DNA of 64,000 nucleotides from Labia minor (Eukaryota; Arthropoda; Insecta; Dermaptera; Spongiphoridae): positions 66,710,501 to 66,774,500 of the forward strand of contig OY720349.1 of the NCBI GenBank assembly GCA_963082975.1, written 5' to 3'. Each line of letters starts with the position of its first letter. Positions within the stretch are counted from its first letter, which is position 1. The notes beneath the pieces were generated by a model, which did no database searches, was not told the DNA's origin, and saw only the letters and a list, made by a program, of their open reading frames with translations. Made by a program: the position numbers and the translations under genes. Shown one piece after another: positions 1 to 11,400 of the stretch.

Positions 1-89
1 AATTCGTTCATTTTACATCATAAAAATATTAAAAAAATATATTATTGATATTTCTGATGAATAATTATTTTATTATGCCGAACACCTAG

Positions 90-107
90 GGTCATCCTAC
101 GATGACC
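90..107. repeat. Inverted repeat GGTCATC-N4-GATGACC (example; present in most monomers)
   Basis: GGTCATC at 90-96 and GATGACC at 101-107 are exact reverse complements around a 4-base centre (CTAC). The element directly follows the palindrome CCTAGG (85-90). In CTAAGG-type monomers the arms extend to nine bases (AAGGTCATC / GATGACCTT), for example at 5229-5250. It could be a dyad binding site or form a small cruciform; neither is shown. Variant monomers with GATGAAC, GATGACG or CAATGACC break the pairing without a compensating change. Confidence 0.8.
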
Positions 108-176
108 TTTCATAATTTTTACGGGAAAATTAAAAAATGAAATTTTTAAAAATAAATAATAAATTCGTACAATTTA

Positions 177-220
177 CATCAGAAAAATATTAAAAAAATA
201 TATTATTGATATTTCTGATG
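177..220. repeat. Second dyad CATCAGAAA ... TTTCTGATG (example)
   Basis: In the CATCAGAAA monomer subtype, the left arm at 177-185 is the exact reverse complement of TTTCTGATG at 212-220. The arms flank an A/T-only centre containing AATATATTATT. In the more common CATCATAAA subtype the arm carries one mismatch, and in the CTGAAGAAT subtype it is further degraded. The dyad is visible directly; any function is unknown. Confidence 0.7.
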
Positions 221-2409
221 AATAATTATTTTTTTATGCCGAAAACCTAGGGTCATCCTAAGATGACCTTTCATAATTTTTACGCGAAACTTAAAAAATG
301 AAATTTTTAAAAATAAATAATAAATTCGTTCATTTTACATCATATAAATATTAAAAAAATATATTATTGATATTTCTGATGAATAATTATTTTTTTATGC
401 CGAAAACCTAAGGTCATCCTACGATGAACTTTCATAATTTTTAAGGGAAAATTAAAATATGAAATTTTTAAAAATAAATAATAAATTCGTTCATTTAACT
501 TCATAAAAATATTAAAAAAATATATTATTGATATTTCTGATGAATAATTATTTTTTTATGCCAAAACCTAGGGTCATCCTACGATGACCTTTCATAATTT
601 TTTAGGTAAAATTAAAAAATGAAATGTTTTAAAAAAAATAATAAATTCGTTCTGTTTACATCATAAAAATATTGAAAAAATATATTATTGATATTTCTGA
701 AGAATAATTATTTTTTTTCCGAAAACCTAGGGTCATCCTACGATGACCTTTCATAATTTTTTAGGTAAAATTAAAAAATTAAATGTTTTAAAAAAAATAA
801 TAAATTCGTTCATTTTACATCATAAAAATATTAAAAAAATATATTATTGATATTTCTGATGAATAATTATTTTTTTATTCCGAAAACCTAGGGTCATCCT
901 ACGATGACCTTTCATAATTTTTACGGGAAAATTAAAAAATGAAATTTTTAAAAATAAATAATAAATTCGTTCATTTTACATCATATAAATATTAAAAAAA
1001 TATATTATTGATATTTCTGATGAATAATTATTTTTTTATACCGAAAACCTAGGGTCATCCTACGATGACCTTTCATAATTTTTTAGGTAAAATTAAAAAA
1101 TGAAATGTTTTAAAAAAAATAATAAATTCGTTCTGTTTACATCATAAAAATATTGAAAAAATATATTATTGATATTTCTGAAGAATAATTATTTTTTTTC
1201 CGAAAACCTAGGGTCATCCTACGATGACCTTTCATAATTTTTTAGGTAAAATTAAAAAATTAAATTTTTTAAAAAAAATAATAAATTCGTTCATTTTACA
1301 TCATAAAAATATTAAAAAAATATATTATTGATATTTCTGATGAATAATTATTTTATTATGCCGAACACCTAGGGTCATCCTACGATGACCTTTCATAATT
1401 TTTACGGGAAAATTAAAAAATGAAATTTTTAAAAATAAATAATAAATTCGTACAATTTACATCAGAAAAATATTAAAAAAATATATTATTGATATTTCTG
1501 ATGAATAATTATTTTTTTATGCCGAAAACCTAGGGTCATCCTAAGATGACCTTTCATAATTTTTACGCGAAACTTAAAAAATGAAATTTTTAAAAATAAA
1601 TAATAAATTCGTTCATTTTACATCATATAAATATTAAAAAAATATATTATTGATATTTCTGATGAATAATTATTTTTTTATGCCGAAAACCTAAGGTCAT
1701 CCTACGATGAACTTTCATAATTTTTAAGGGAAAATTAAAATATGAAATTTTTAAAAATAAATAATAAATTCGTTCATTTAACTTCATAAAAATATTAAAA
1801 AAATATATTATTGATATTTCTGATGAATAATTATTTTTTTATGCCAAAACCTAGGGTCATCCTACGATGACCTTTCATAATTTTTTAGGTAAAATTAAAA
1901 AATGAAATGTTTTAAAAAAAATAATAAATTCGTTCTGTTTACATCATAAAAATATTGAAAAAATATATTATTGATATTTCTGAAGAATAATTATTTTTTT
2001 TCCGAAAACCTAGGGTCATCCTACGATGACCTTTCATAATTTTTTAGGTAAAATTAAAAAATTAAATGTTTTAAAAAAAATAATAAATTCGTTCATTTTA
2101 CATCATAAAAATATTAAAAAAATATATTATTGATATTTCTGATGAATAATTATTTTTTTATTCCGAAAACCTAGGGTCATCCTACGATGACCTTTCATAA
2201 TTTTTACGGGAAAATTAAAAAATGAAATTTTTAAAAATAAATAATAAATTCGTTCATTTTACATCATAAAAATATTAAAAAAATATATTATTGATATTTC
2301 TGATGAATAATTATTTTTTTAATGCCGAAAACCTAGGGTCATCCTAAGATGACCTTTCATAATTTTTACGGGAAAATTAAAAAATGAAATTTTTAGAAAA
2401 TCAATAATA

Positions 2410-2569
2410 AATTCGTTCATTTTACATCATAACAATATTAAAAAAATATATTATTCATATTTCTTACTAAAAATTATTTTATTATGCCGAAACCTAGGGT
2501 CATCCTACGATGACCTTTCATAATTTTTACGGGAAAATTAAAAAATGAAATTTTTAAAAATAAATAATA
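2410..2569. repeat. Divergent monomer subtype (TTATTCATATTTCTTAC lineage), first example
   Basis: This monomer differs from the rest at two linked places. The spacer just before it reads TTTTTAGAAAATCAATAAT instead of TTTTTAAAAATAAATAAT, and its middle reads TTCATATTTCTTACTAAAAA instead of the usual TGATATTTCTGATGAATAA. The same linked pair recurs throughout the window, for example near 4010-4085, 12690-12770, 31800-31880, 36140-36220, 50600-50670 and 60230-60310, so it is an old, discrete monomer lineage rather than noise. It has lost the CTGATG right arm of the second dyad. Confidence 0.8.
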
Positions 2570-5500
2570 AATTCGTTCATTTTACATCATAAATATATTA
2601 AAAAAATATATTATTGATATTTCTGATGAATAATTATTTTTTATACCGAAAACCTAGGGTCATCCTACGATGACCTTTCATAAATTTTACGGGAAAATTA
2701 AAAAATGAAATGTTTTAAAAAAAATAATAAATTCGTTCATTTTACATCATATAAATATTAAAAAAATATATTATTGATATTTCTGATGAATAATTATTTT
2801 TTTATGCCGAAAACCTAAGGTCATCCTAAGATGACCTTTCATAATTATTACGGGAAAATTAAAATATTAAATTTTTAAAAATAAATAATAAATTCGTTCA
2901 TTTAACTTCATAAAAATATTAAAAAAATATATTATTGATATTTCTGATGAATAATTATTTTTTTATGCCGAAAACCTAGGGTCATCCTACGATGACCTTT
3001 CATAATTTTTACGGGAAAATTAAAAAATGAAATTTTTAAAAATAAATAATAAATTCGTTCATTTTACATCATAAAAATATTAAAAAAATATATTATTGAT
3101 ATTTCTGATGAATAATTATTTTTTTATGCCGAAAACCTAGGGTCAACCTACGATGACCTTTCATAATTTTTACGGGAAAATTAAAAAATGAAATTTTTAA
3201 AAATAAATAATAAATTCGTTCATTTTACATCATATAAATATTAAAAAAATATATTATTGATATTTCTGAAGAATAATTATTTTTTTATGCAGAAAACCTA
3301 AGGTCATCCTACAATGACCTTTCATAATTTTTAAGGGAAAATTAAAATATGAAATTTTTAAAAATAAATAATAAATTCGTTCATTTAACATCATAAAAAT
3401 ATTAAAAAAAATATTATTGATATTTTTGATGAATAATTATTTTTTTATGCCGAAAACCTAGGGTCATCCTACGATGACCTTTCATAATTTTTACGGGAAA
3501 ATTAAAAAATGAAATTTTTAAAAATAAATAATAAATTCGTTCATTTTACATCATATAAATATTAAAAAAATATATTATTGATATTTCTGATGAATAATTA
3601 TTTTTTTATACCGAAAACCTAGGGTCATCCTACGATGACCTTTCATAATTTTTACGGGAAAATTAAAAAATGAAATTTTTAAAAATAAATAATAAATTCG
3701 TTCATTTTACATCATATAAATATTAAAAAAATATATTATTGATATTTCTGATGAATAATTATTTTTTTATGCTGAAAACCTAAGGTCATCCTACAATGAC
3801 CTTTCAAAATTTTTACGGGAAAATTAAAATATAAAATTTTTAAAAATAAATAATAAATTCGTACATTTTACATCAGAAAAATATTAAAAAAATATATTAT
3901 TGATATTTCTGATGAATAATTATTTTTTTAATGCCGAAAACCTAGGGTCATCCTACGATGACCTTTCATAATTTTTACGGGAAAATTAAAAAATGAAATT
4001 TTTAGAAAATCAATAATAAATTCGTTCATTTTACATCATAAAAATATTAAAAAAATATATTATTCATATTTCTTACTAAAAATTATTTTTTTATGCCGAA
4101 ACCTAGGGTCATCCTACGATGACCTTTCATAATTTTTACGGGAAAATTAAAAAATGAAATTTTTAAAAATAAATAATAAATTCGTTCAGTTTACATCATA
4201 AAAATATTGAAAAAATATATTATTGATATTTCTGAAGAATAATTATTTTTTTTTCCGAAAACCTAGGGTCATCCTACGATGACCTTTCATAATTTTTACG
4301 GGAAAATTAAAAAATGAAATGTTTTAAAAATAAATAATAAATTCGTTCATATAACTTCATAAAAATATTAAAAAAAATATTATTGATATTTTTGATGAAT
4401 AATTATTTTTTTATGCCGAAAACCTAGTGTCATCCTACGATGACCTTTCATAATTTTTACGGGAAAATTAAAAAATGAAATTTTTAAAAATAAATAATAA
4501 ATTCGTTCATTTTACATCATATAAATATTAAAAAAATATATTATTGATATTTCTGATGAATAATTATTTTTTTATACCGAAAACCTAGGGTCATCCTACG
4601 ATGACCTTTCATAATTTTTTAGGTAAAATTAAAAAATGAAATGTTTTAAAAAAAATAATAAATTCGTTCTGTTTACATCATAAAAATATTGAAAAAATAT
4701 ATTATTGATATTTCTGAAGAATAATTATTTTTTTTCCGAAAACCTAGGGTCATCCTACGATGACCTTTCATAATTTTTTAGGTAAAATTAAAAAATTAAA
4801 TGTTTTAAAAAAAATAATAAATTCGTTGATTTTACATCATAAAAATATTAAAAAAATATATTATTGATATTTCTGATGAATAATTATTTTATTATGCCGA
4901 ACACCTAGGGTCATCCTACGATGACCTTTCATAATTTTTACGGGAAAATTAAAAAATGAAATTTTTAAAAATAAATAATAAATTCGTACATTTTACATCA
5001 GAAAAATATTAAAAAAATATATTATTGATATTTCTGATGAATAATTATTTTTTTATGCCGAAAACCTAGGGTCATCCTAAGATGACCTTTCATAATTTTT
5101 ACGCGAAACTTAAAAAATGAAATTTTTAAAAATAAATAATAAATTCGTTCATTTTACATCATATAAATATTAAAAAAATATATTATTGATATTTCTGATG
5201 AATAATTATTTTTTTATGCCGAAAACCTAAGGTCATCCTACGATGACCTTTCATAATTTTTAAGGGAAAATTAAAATATGAAATTTTTAAAAATAAATAA
5301 TAAATTCGTTCATTTAACTTCATAAAAATATTAAAAAAATATATTATTGATATTTCTGATGAATAATTATTTTTTTATGCCGAAAACCTAGGGTCATCCT
5401 ACGATGACCTATCATAATTTTTTCGGTATAATTAAAAAATGAAATATTTAAAAAAAAATAATAAATTTGTACATTTTACATCAGAAAAATATTAAAAAAA

Positions 5501-8200
5501 TATATTATTGATATTTCTGATGAATAATTATTTTTTTATGCCGAAAACCTAGGGTCATCCTAAGATGACCTTTCATAATTTTTACGGGAAACTTAAAAAA
5601 TGAAATTTTTAAAAATAAATAATAAATTCGTTCATTTTACATCATATAAATATTAAAAAAATATATTATTGATATTTCTGATGAATAATTATTTTTTTTC
5701 CGAAAACCTAGGGTCATCCTACGATGACGTTTCATAATTTTTTCGGTAAAATTAAAAAATGAAATGTTTTAAAAAAAATAATAAATTCGTTCTGTTTACA
5801 TCATAAAAATATTGAAAAAATATATTATTGATATTTTTGATGAATAATTATTTTTTTATGCCGAAAACCTAAGGTCATCCTACGATGAACTTTCATAATT
5901 TTTAAGGGAAAATTAAAATATGAAATTTTTAAAAATAAATAATAAATTCGTTCATTTAACTTCATAAAAATATTAAAAAAATATATTATTGATATTTCTG
6001 ATGAATAATTATTTTTTTATGCCGAAAACCTAGCGTCATCCTACGATGACCTTTCATAATTTTTTCGGTATAATTAAAAAATGAAATATTTTAAAAAAAA
6101 TAATAAATTTGTACATTTTACATCAGAAAAATATTAAAAAAATATATTATTGATATTTCTGATGAATAATTATTTTTTTATGCCGAAAACCTAGGGTCAT
6201 CCTACGATGACCTTTCATAATTTTTACGGGAAAATTAAAAAATGAAATTTTTAAAAATAAATAATAAATTCGTACATTTTACATCAGAAAAATATTAAAA
6301 AAATATATTATTGATATTTCTGATGAATAATTATTTTTTATGACGAAATCCTAGGGTCATCCTACGATGACCTTTCATAATTTTTACGGGAAAATTAAAA
6401 AATGAAATGTTTTAAAAATAAATAATAAATTCGTTCATATAACTTCATAAAAATATTAAAAAAAATATTATTGATATTTTTGATGAATAATTATTTTTTT
6501 ATGCCGAAAACCTAGTGTCATCCTACGATGACCTTTCATAATTTTTACGGGAAAATTAAAAAATGAAATTTTTAAAAATAAATAATAAATTCGTTCATTT
6601 TACATCATATAAATATTAAAAAAATATATTATTGATATTTCTGATGAATAATTATTTTTTTATACCGAAAACCTAGGGTCATCCTACGATGACCTTTCAT
6701 AATTTTTTAGGTAAAATTAAAAAATGAAATGTTTTAAAAAAAATAATAAATTCGTTCTGTTTACATCATAAAAATATTGAAAAAATATATTATTGATATT
6801 TCTGAAGAATAATTATTTTTTTTCCGAAAACCTAGGGTCATCCTACGATGACCTTTCATAATTTTTTAGGTAAAATTAAAAAATTAAATTTTTTAAAAAA
6901 AATAATAAATTCGTTCATTTTACATCATAAAAATATTAAAAAAATATATTATTGATATTTCTGATGAATAATTATTTTATTATGCCGAACACCTAGGGTC
7001 ATCCTACGATGACCTTTCATAATTTTTACGGGAAAATTAAAAAATGAAATTTTTAAAAATAAATAATAAATTCGTACAATTTACATCAGAAAAATATTAA
7101 AAAAATATATTATTGATATTTCTGATGAATAATTATTTTTTTATGCCGAAAACCTAGGGTCATCCTAAGATGACCTTTCATAATTTTTACGCGAAACTTA
7201 AAAAATGAAATTTTTAAAAATAAATAATAAATTCGTTCATTTTACATCATATAAATATTAAAAAAATATATTATTGATATTTCTGATGAATAATTATTTT
7301 TTTATGCCGAAAACCTAAGGTCATCCTACGATGACCTTTCATAATTTTTAAGGGAAAATTAAAATATGAAATTTTTAAAAATAAATAATAAATTCGTTCA
7401 TTTAACTTCATAAAAATATTAAAAAAATATATTATTGATATTTCTGATGAATAATTATTTTTTTATGCCGAAAAGCTAGGGTCATCCTAAGATGACCTTT
7501 CATAATTTTTACGGGAAACTCTAAAAATGAAATTTTTAAAAATAAATAATAAATTCGTTCATTTTACATCATATAAATATTAAAAAAATATATTATTGAT
7601 ATTTCTGATGAATAATTATTTTTTTTCCGAAAACCTAGGGTCATCCTACGATGACGTTTCATAATTTTTTCGGTAAAATTAAAAAATGAAATGTTTTAAA
7701 AAAAATAATAAATTCGTTCTGTTTACATCATAAAAATATTGAAAAAATATATTATTGATATTTTTGATGAATAATTATTTTTTTATGCCGAAAACCTAAG
7801 GTCATCCTACGATGAACTTTCATAATTTTTAAGGGAAAATTAAAATATGAAATTTTTAAAAATAAATAATAAATTCGTTCATTTAACTTCATAAAAATAT
7901 TAAAAAAATATATTATTGATATTTCTGAAGAATAATTATTTTTTTATGCCGAAAACCTAGGGTCATCCTACGATGACCTTTCATAATTTTTTAGGTAAAA
8001 TTAAAAAATGAAATGTTTTAAAAAAAATAATAAATTCGTTCTGTTTACATCATAAAAATATTGAAAAAATATATTATTGATATTTCTGAAGAATAATTAT
8101 TTTTTTTCCGAAAACCTAGGGTCATCCTACGATGACCTTTCATAATTTTTTAGGTAAAATTAAAAAATTAAATGTTTTAAAAAAAATAATAAATTCGTTC

Positions 8201-8205
8201 ATTTT
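8201..8205. repeat. Target-site duplication ATTTT, copy 1 left
   Basis: ATTTT directly abuts the 3' LTR and is repeated at 12063-12067 beyond the 5' LTR. Five bases is the usual copia-type target duplication. The uninterrupted satellite reads GTTCATTTTACATC here, so the insertion split a normal monomer near its start. Confidence 0.93.
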
Positions 8206-8354
8206 TGTTGGAGTTTTAAATGTGTTTAATGAAAATGCACTGTTCGAGTTTGAATGTGTTTTTAATACAAGGTGAACATTTACTCTAAGGTCATACTATA
8301 AATATATATACAGGTAAGAAGGTGCAGGGTTACCAACTTTAATATACTTTAACA
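8206..8354 (-). repeat. 3' LTR, copy 1
   Basis: 149 bp, TGTTAAAG...CTCCAACA in element sense, with 4-bp terminal inverted repeats TGTT/AACA. It matches the 5' LTR at 11914-12062 by eye over its whole length. In element sense there are two ATTAAA hexamers (plus-strand TTTAAT at 8225-8230 and 8261-8266) that could serve as polyadenylation signals; no AATAAA is present. On the plus strand it contains TATAAATA (8297-8304) followed by CAGGTAAG (8311-8318). Confidence 0.94.
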
Positions 8355-8364
8355 CACCCCCTTC
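8355..8364 (-). other. Polypurine tract, copy 1
   Basis: In element sense the sequence GAAGGGGGTG lies immediately upstream of the 3' LTR. A purine run ending at the LTR edge is the standard primer site for plus-strand DNA synthesis. The stretch between it and the stop codon (8365-8427) is AT-rich 3' leader with a run of T on the plus strand and nothing else recognisable. Forming this primer normally needs RNase H, the domain missing from this element's own frame. Confidence 0.85.
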
Positions 8365-8427
8365 AAGTGAATAATTAAAATATAAATAAATACAATTTTA
8401 CAATATAAACATTTTTTTTTTTTTTAA

Positions 8428-11400
8428 TTAATTCATTTGCTTGAGTCTTCTCATACAATCTTCTTGCTTGACCTTTGAGACGGTTTTCGTGAGAAAATCA
8501 GCAGGCATACTTAAGACGTTTTTATCTCTATCGTATTCAAACTTTATGCCTAAAAATTGATTTATTTCTCCCATGTCTTTCATGTTAAAATCATTAGACA
8601 AATTCTTTTTAAATTCATTAATATCCTTTTTATTTGATCCTATTACGATTATATCATCCACGTAAATGATTAATATTAATACGTTTTTATTATTATTATT
8701 ATTATTTTTAATATATATGCATGGATCACTCTCCAATGGAGACATTCCTAAATTTTTTAATTTTATGTCTAATTTTTTGTACCATTGGCGTCCGGATTGT
8801 TTCAATCCGTATATAGCCTTTTTTAATTTTAATATATTTTTCCCTTTTTTAAAGTCTTTTATCATTTGTAATGCAATCTTTTTTATATTTTCATTTTCAT
8901 TTTCGACTAAATCTTTCAATATGTCGTTAAACCCTTCAGGACATTCCATGTAAATGTTCTCTTCCAGTTCACCATTTAAATATGCTGCCTCCACGTCCAT
9001 TTGTTCAATGTACCACTTTTCTTCTATAGACTTAGCCATTAGTGTCCTCACGCTGCTCATTCTGGCGACAGGTGAATAAGTATCAAAATAATCTATAGAA
9101 TAAGTTTGGCTATATCCCTTGGCGACTAACCTGGCCTTTTTAGTATTATCATTTTTGGTCGTTAAGACAAAACGACTACCCACTATATTTTGATTTTCGT
9201 GTTTCCTGACCATTGTCCAAGTATCGTTTTTAATTAATGTAATCATTTCTTTCCTCATGGCTGTTTTCCATAAGTTCGAGTCTTCTTGCAATAGTGCATC
9301 TTTAATTTTCAGTTCTACATTAAGTCCTTGGACCTCTCCTTCGGTCGTTTCTATCGAGAGTTCATCTTCTGAACTTAAGACATCACTGTCTCTAGAGCTG
9401 GGAATTGTTTCTTCATCATTTTCACTTTCGGATTTTTTGTATTGATAGACTTTTCTGGGTCTTCCCCTATTTCCACTTTTAATCATTTTAGGACGTCCTC
9501 TTCCTCTCTGTTGGTCAATGTTATTTTCGTCTATATCACTTTCTAAAGATGCATCATTATTATGTTTATCAATCATTATGTCCAAGCTGTTGTATTTTGA
9601 ATTTTCTTCTAATAAATCACTATATTTTAAATTATCTCCATTTTTATTATGAAATTCGTTTATAAATTTAATATCTCGAGTAATATGTACCCTTCTGGTC
9701 ATGGGATCATATACTCTATAAGCTTTGCTTTCCTCGCAATAACCTATAAAAATTCCTTCAATTGTTCTTGAATTTAATTTATTTTTATTATTTTTATTTA
9801 AAAAATGTACTCTCATACCAAAAGTTCTTAAATGTGAGACATTAAATTTTTTGTTTGTAAGGATGTTATAAGGTATTTGTCCCTTTAAAGATGATGTTGG
9901 GCTTCTGTTCCTTAAATAACATGCAGTTATTACTGCTTCTGCCCAAAAGGAATGTTCTAGATTTGCTTGTATTAACATACATCTCGTCATCTCCAATAGA
10001 GTCTTGTTCATACGTTCAGATAATCCATTTTGTTGGGGCGTATAAGGAACTGTTAATCTTCGCTTAATTCCTGATTTTTTTAAAAAATTATTAAATCTAT
10101 TATTAATGTATTCTTTTCCATTATCTGATTGCAAATATTTAATCCTTTTATCTGTCATGTTTTCAATATAATTTTTATATTCAATAAATGCTTCAAAAGC
10201 TTGACTTTTGTATTTTAGAAATTTAACTTCGCAATATCTGCTTGCTTCGTCTATAAAAGTAATGAAATATTTATTTCCACCGATAGACGTGGTTCTAAAT
10301 GGTCCACAAATATCTGTATGGATTATTTCCAATATTTCTAAATTTTTCTGTGAATTTGAATTTTTAAAAGGTGTTTGAGATAATTTTCCTTTAATGCATA
10401 TTTCACAATTATTTAAATTTTCATTTAATATACTTTGGTCTAAACCGAAAACTTGATCTGATTTGGTTATTAGTTTTAAATCTCTTTCATTTAAATGTCC
10501 GTATCTTTTATGCCATATGTCTAATTTTGATAATTTATTTTTATTTAAATAATATGAAAAATCATTTTTATCTTTATTTTTAATATTTTCATTTAAATAA
10601 TATAATCCGTTCTCCTTTTTCTTAGCTGTAAACATTAGTTCGTCATTATTCGTTATAAATGCATTATGATTTTTAAATAAAACTTCAAAATTCTTATCAG
10701 TAAATGACCCGACAGATAATAAATTCGTTTTTAATTTGGGAACATATAGTACATCTGTTAATTCAATTTGTCTATTATTTATGTTAATAATCATATCACC
10801 AATACAATCAATATTTATTTTACTGTTATCGGCTAGTGTTAAACAATTTAGTTTTGGATGTCTTATATTTTCCAGTAATTCTTTATTATTTATCATGTGA
10901 TTTGTACAGCCAGAATCTAAAATCCAATCATTTTTATCATCAGTGACTTTTAGGGCTAACATATGAGTCGACTTAGATGGACATTGAGAAATTTTATGGC
11001 CTTCTCCCTTACAACGGAAACATATAATTTTATTTTTAATTTCATTATTTAAATTACTAAATTTATTATAATCAGTTGACCTTTTATCCCTGTTGAAAAA
11101 ATTATGTTTTTTATTCGTATTATATTTATTATTATTATTTTCATTATATTTATTTAAAGAATTATTTTTGTAAGGATTATTTTTAAAATTATAATTTTTA
11201 TTAATAGGTCTATTTTTATTTCTATTTTTAATAAAGTTACTTTGATTTGAGGAATCGCCTTGACTTCCCCGACATTCAAACTCTTCCAATAATTTTATTT
11301 TTAATTTATCTAAAGATGGCAAAGTGTCCCTTGTTTCTATAGCACATCTAAAATTTTCATATTCGTCTGGTAGACTATATAATAATATTATACATAATAG

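Larger units (their letters stand above)
1..2268. repeat. Eight-monomer (1,283-bp) tandem duplication
   Basis: The first eight monomers recur in the same order 1,283 bp downstream. Diagnostic variants keep that spacing: the shortened box ATGCCAAAACC lies at 558 and 1841, the start AATTCGTTCTG at 644 and 1927, and the monomer leading to TTATTCCG at 803 and 2086. Similarity of order is lost at about 985 in the first copy and 2268 in the second, where CATCATATAAAT in one faces CATCATAAAAAT in the other. This is a local higher-order repeat and most simply reflects unequal exchange. Confidence 0.85.
1..8205. repeat. Satellite array, left segment (about 160-bp monomers)
   Basis: Head-to-tail tandem monomers fill this segment without interruption. 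Taking AATTCGT as the phase mark, monomers start at 1, 162, 323, 484, 644 and 803, giving lengths of 161, 161, 161, 160 and 159 bp. Each monomer carries, in order, an ATTCGTTCATTTTACATCAT-type start, an A/T block with AATATATTATT, a TTTCTGATGAATAATT block, a GCCGAAAACCTAGGG box, the inverted repeat GGTCATC-N4-GATGACC, a TTTTTACGGGAAAA box and an A-rich tail. Recurrent variants define monomer subtypes: CATCAGAAA in place of CATCATAAA; TCTGTTTAC together with ATTGAAAAAA and CTGAAGAAT; ATTTAACTTC; CCTAGTGTC; CTAAGG in place of CTAGGG; and TTATTCATATTTCTTAC. There is no gene, and the few open frames are short and random. The function is unknown; a structural heterochromatin role is only an inference. 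Confidence 0.97.

Noticed and set aside
90..107. Transcription terminator or structured RNA hairpin
   Set aside because: The inverted repeat recurs in every monomer without an associated gene, and variants show no compensatory changes.
120..175. CENP-B box in the monomer (TTCG and CGGG half motifs are both present)
   Set aside because: The CGGG and TTCG pieces are about 40 bases apart and in the wrong order and spacing for the 17-bp box.
1..8205. CRISPR array or bacterial iterons
   Set aside because: The repeats are contiguous monomers without unique spacers, and the embedded element is a eukaryotic LTR retrotransposon.
8691..8710. TTA microsatellite at the retrotransposon 3' region
   Set aside because: It is an in-frame asparagine run of the polyprotein just before the YVDD motif, not a separate repeat feature.
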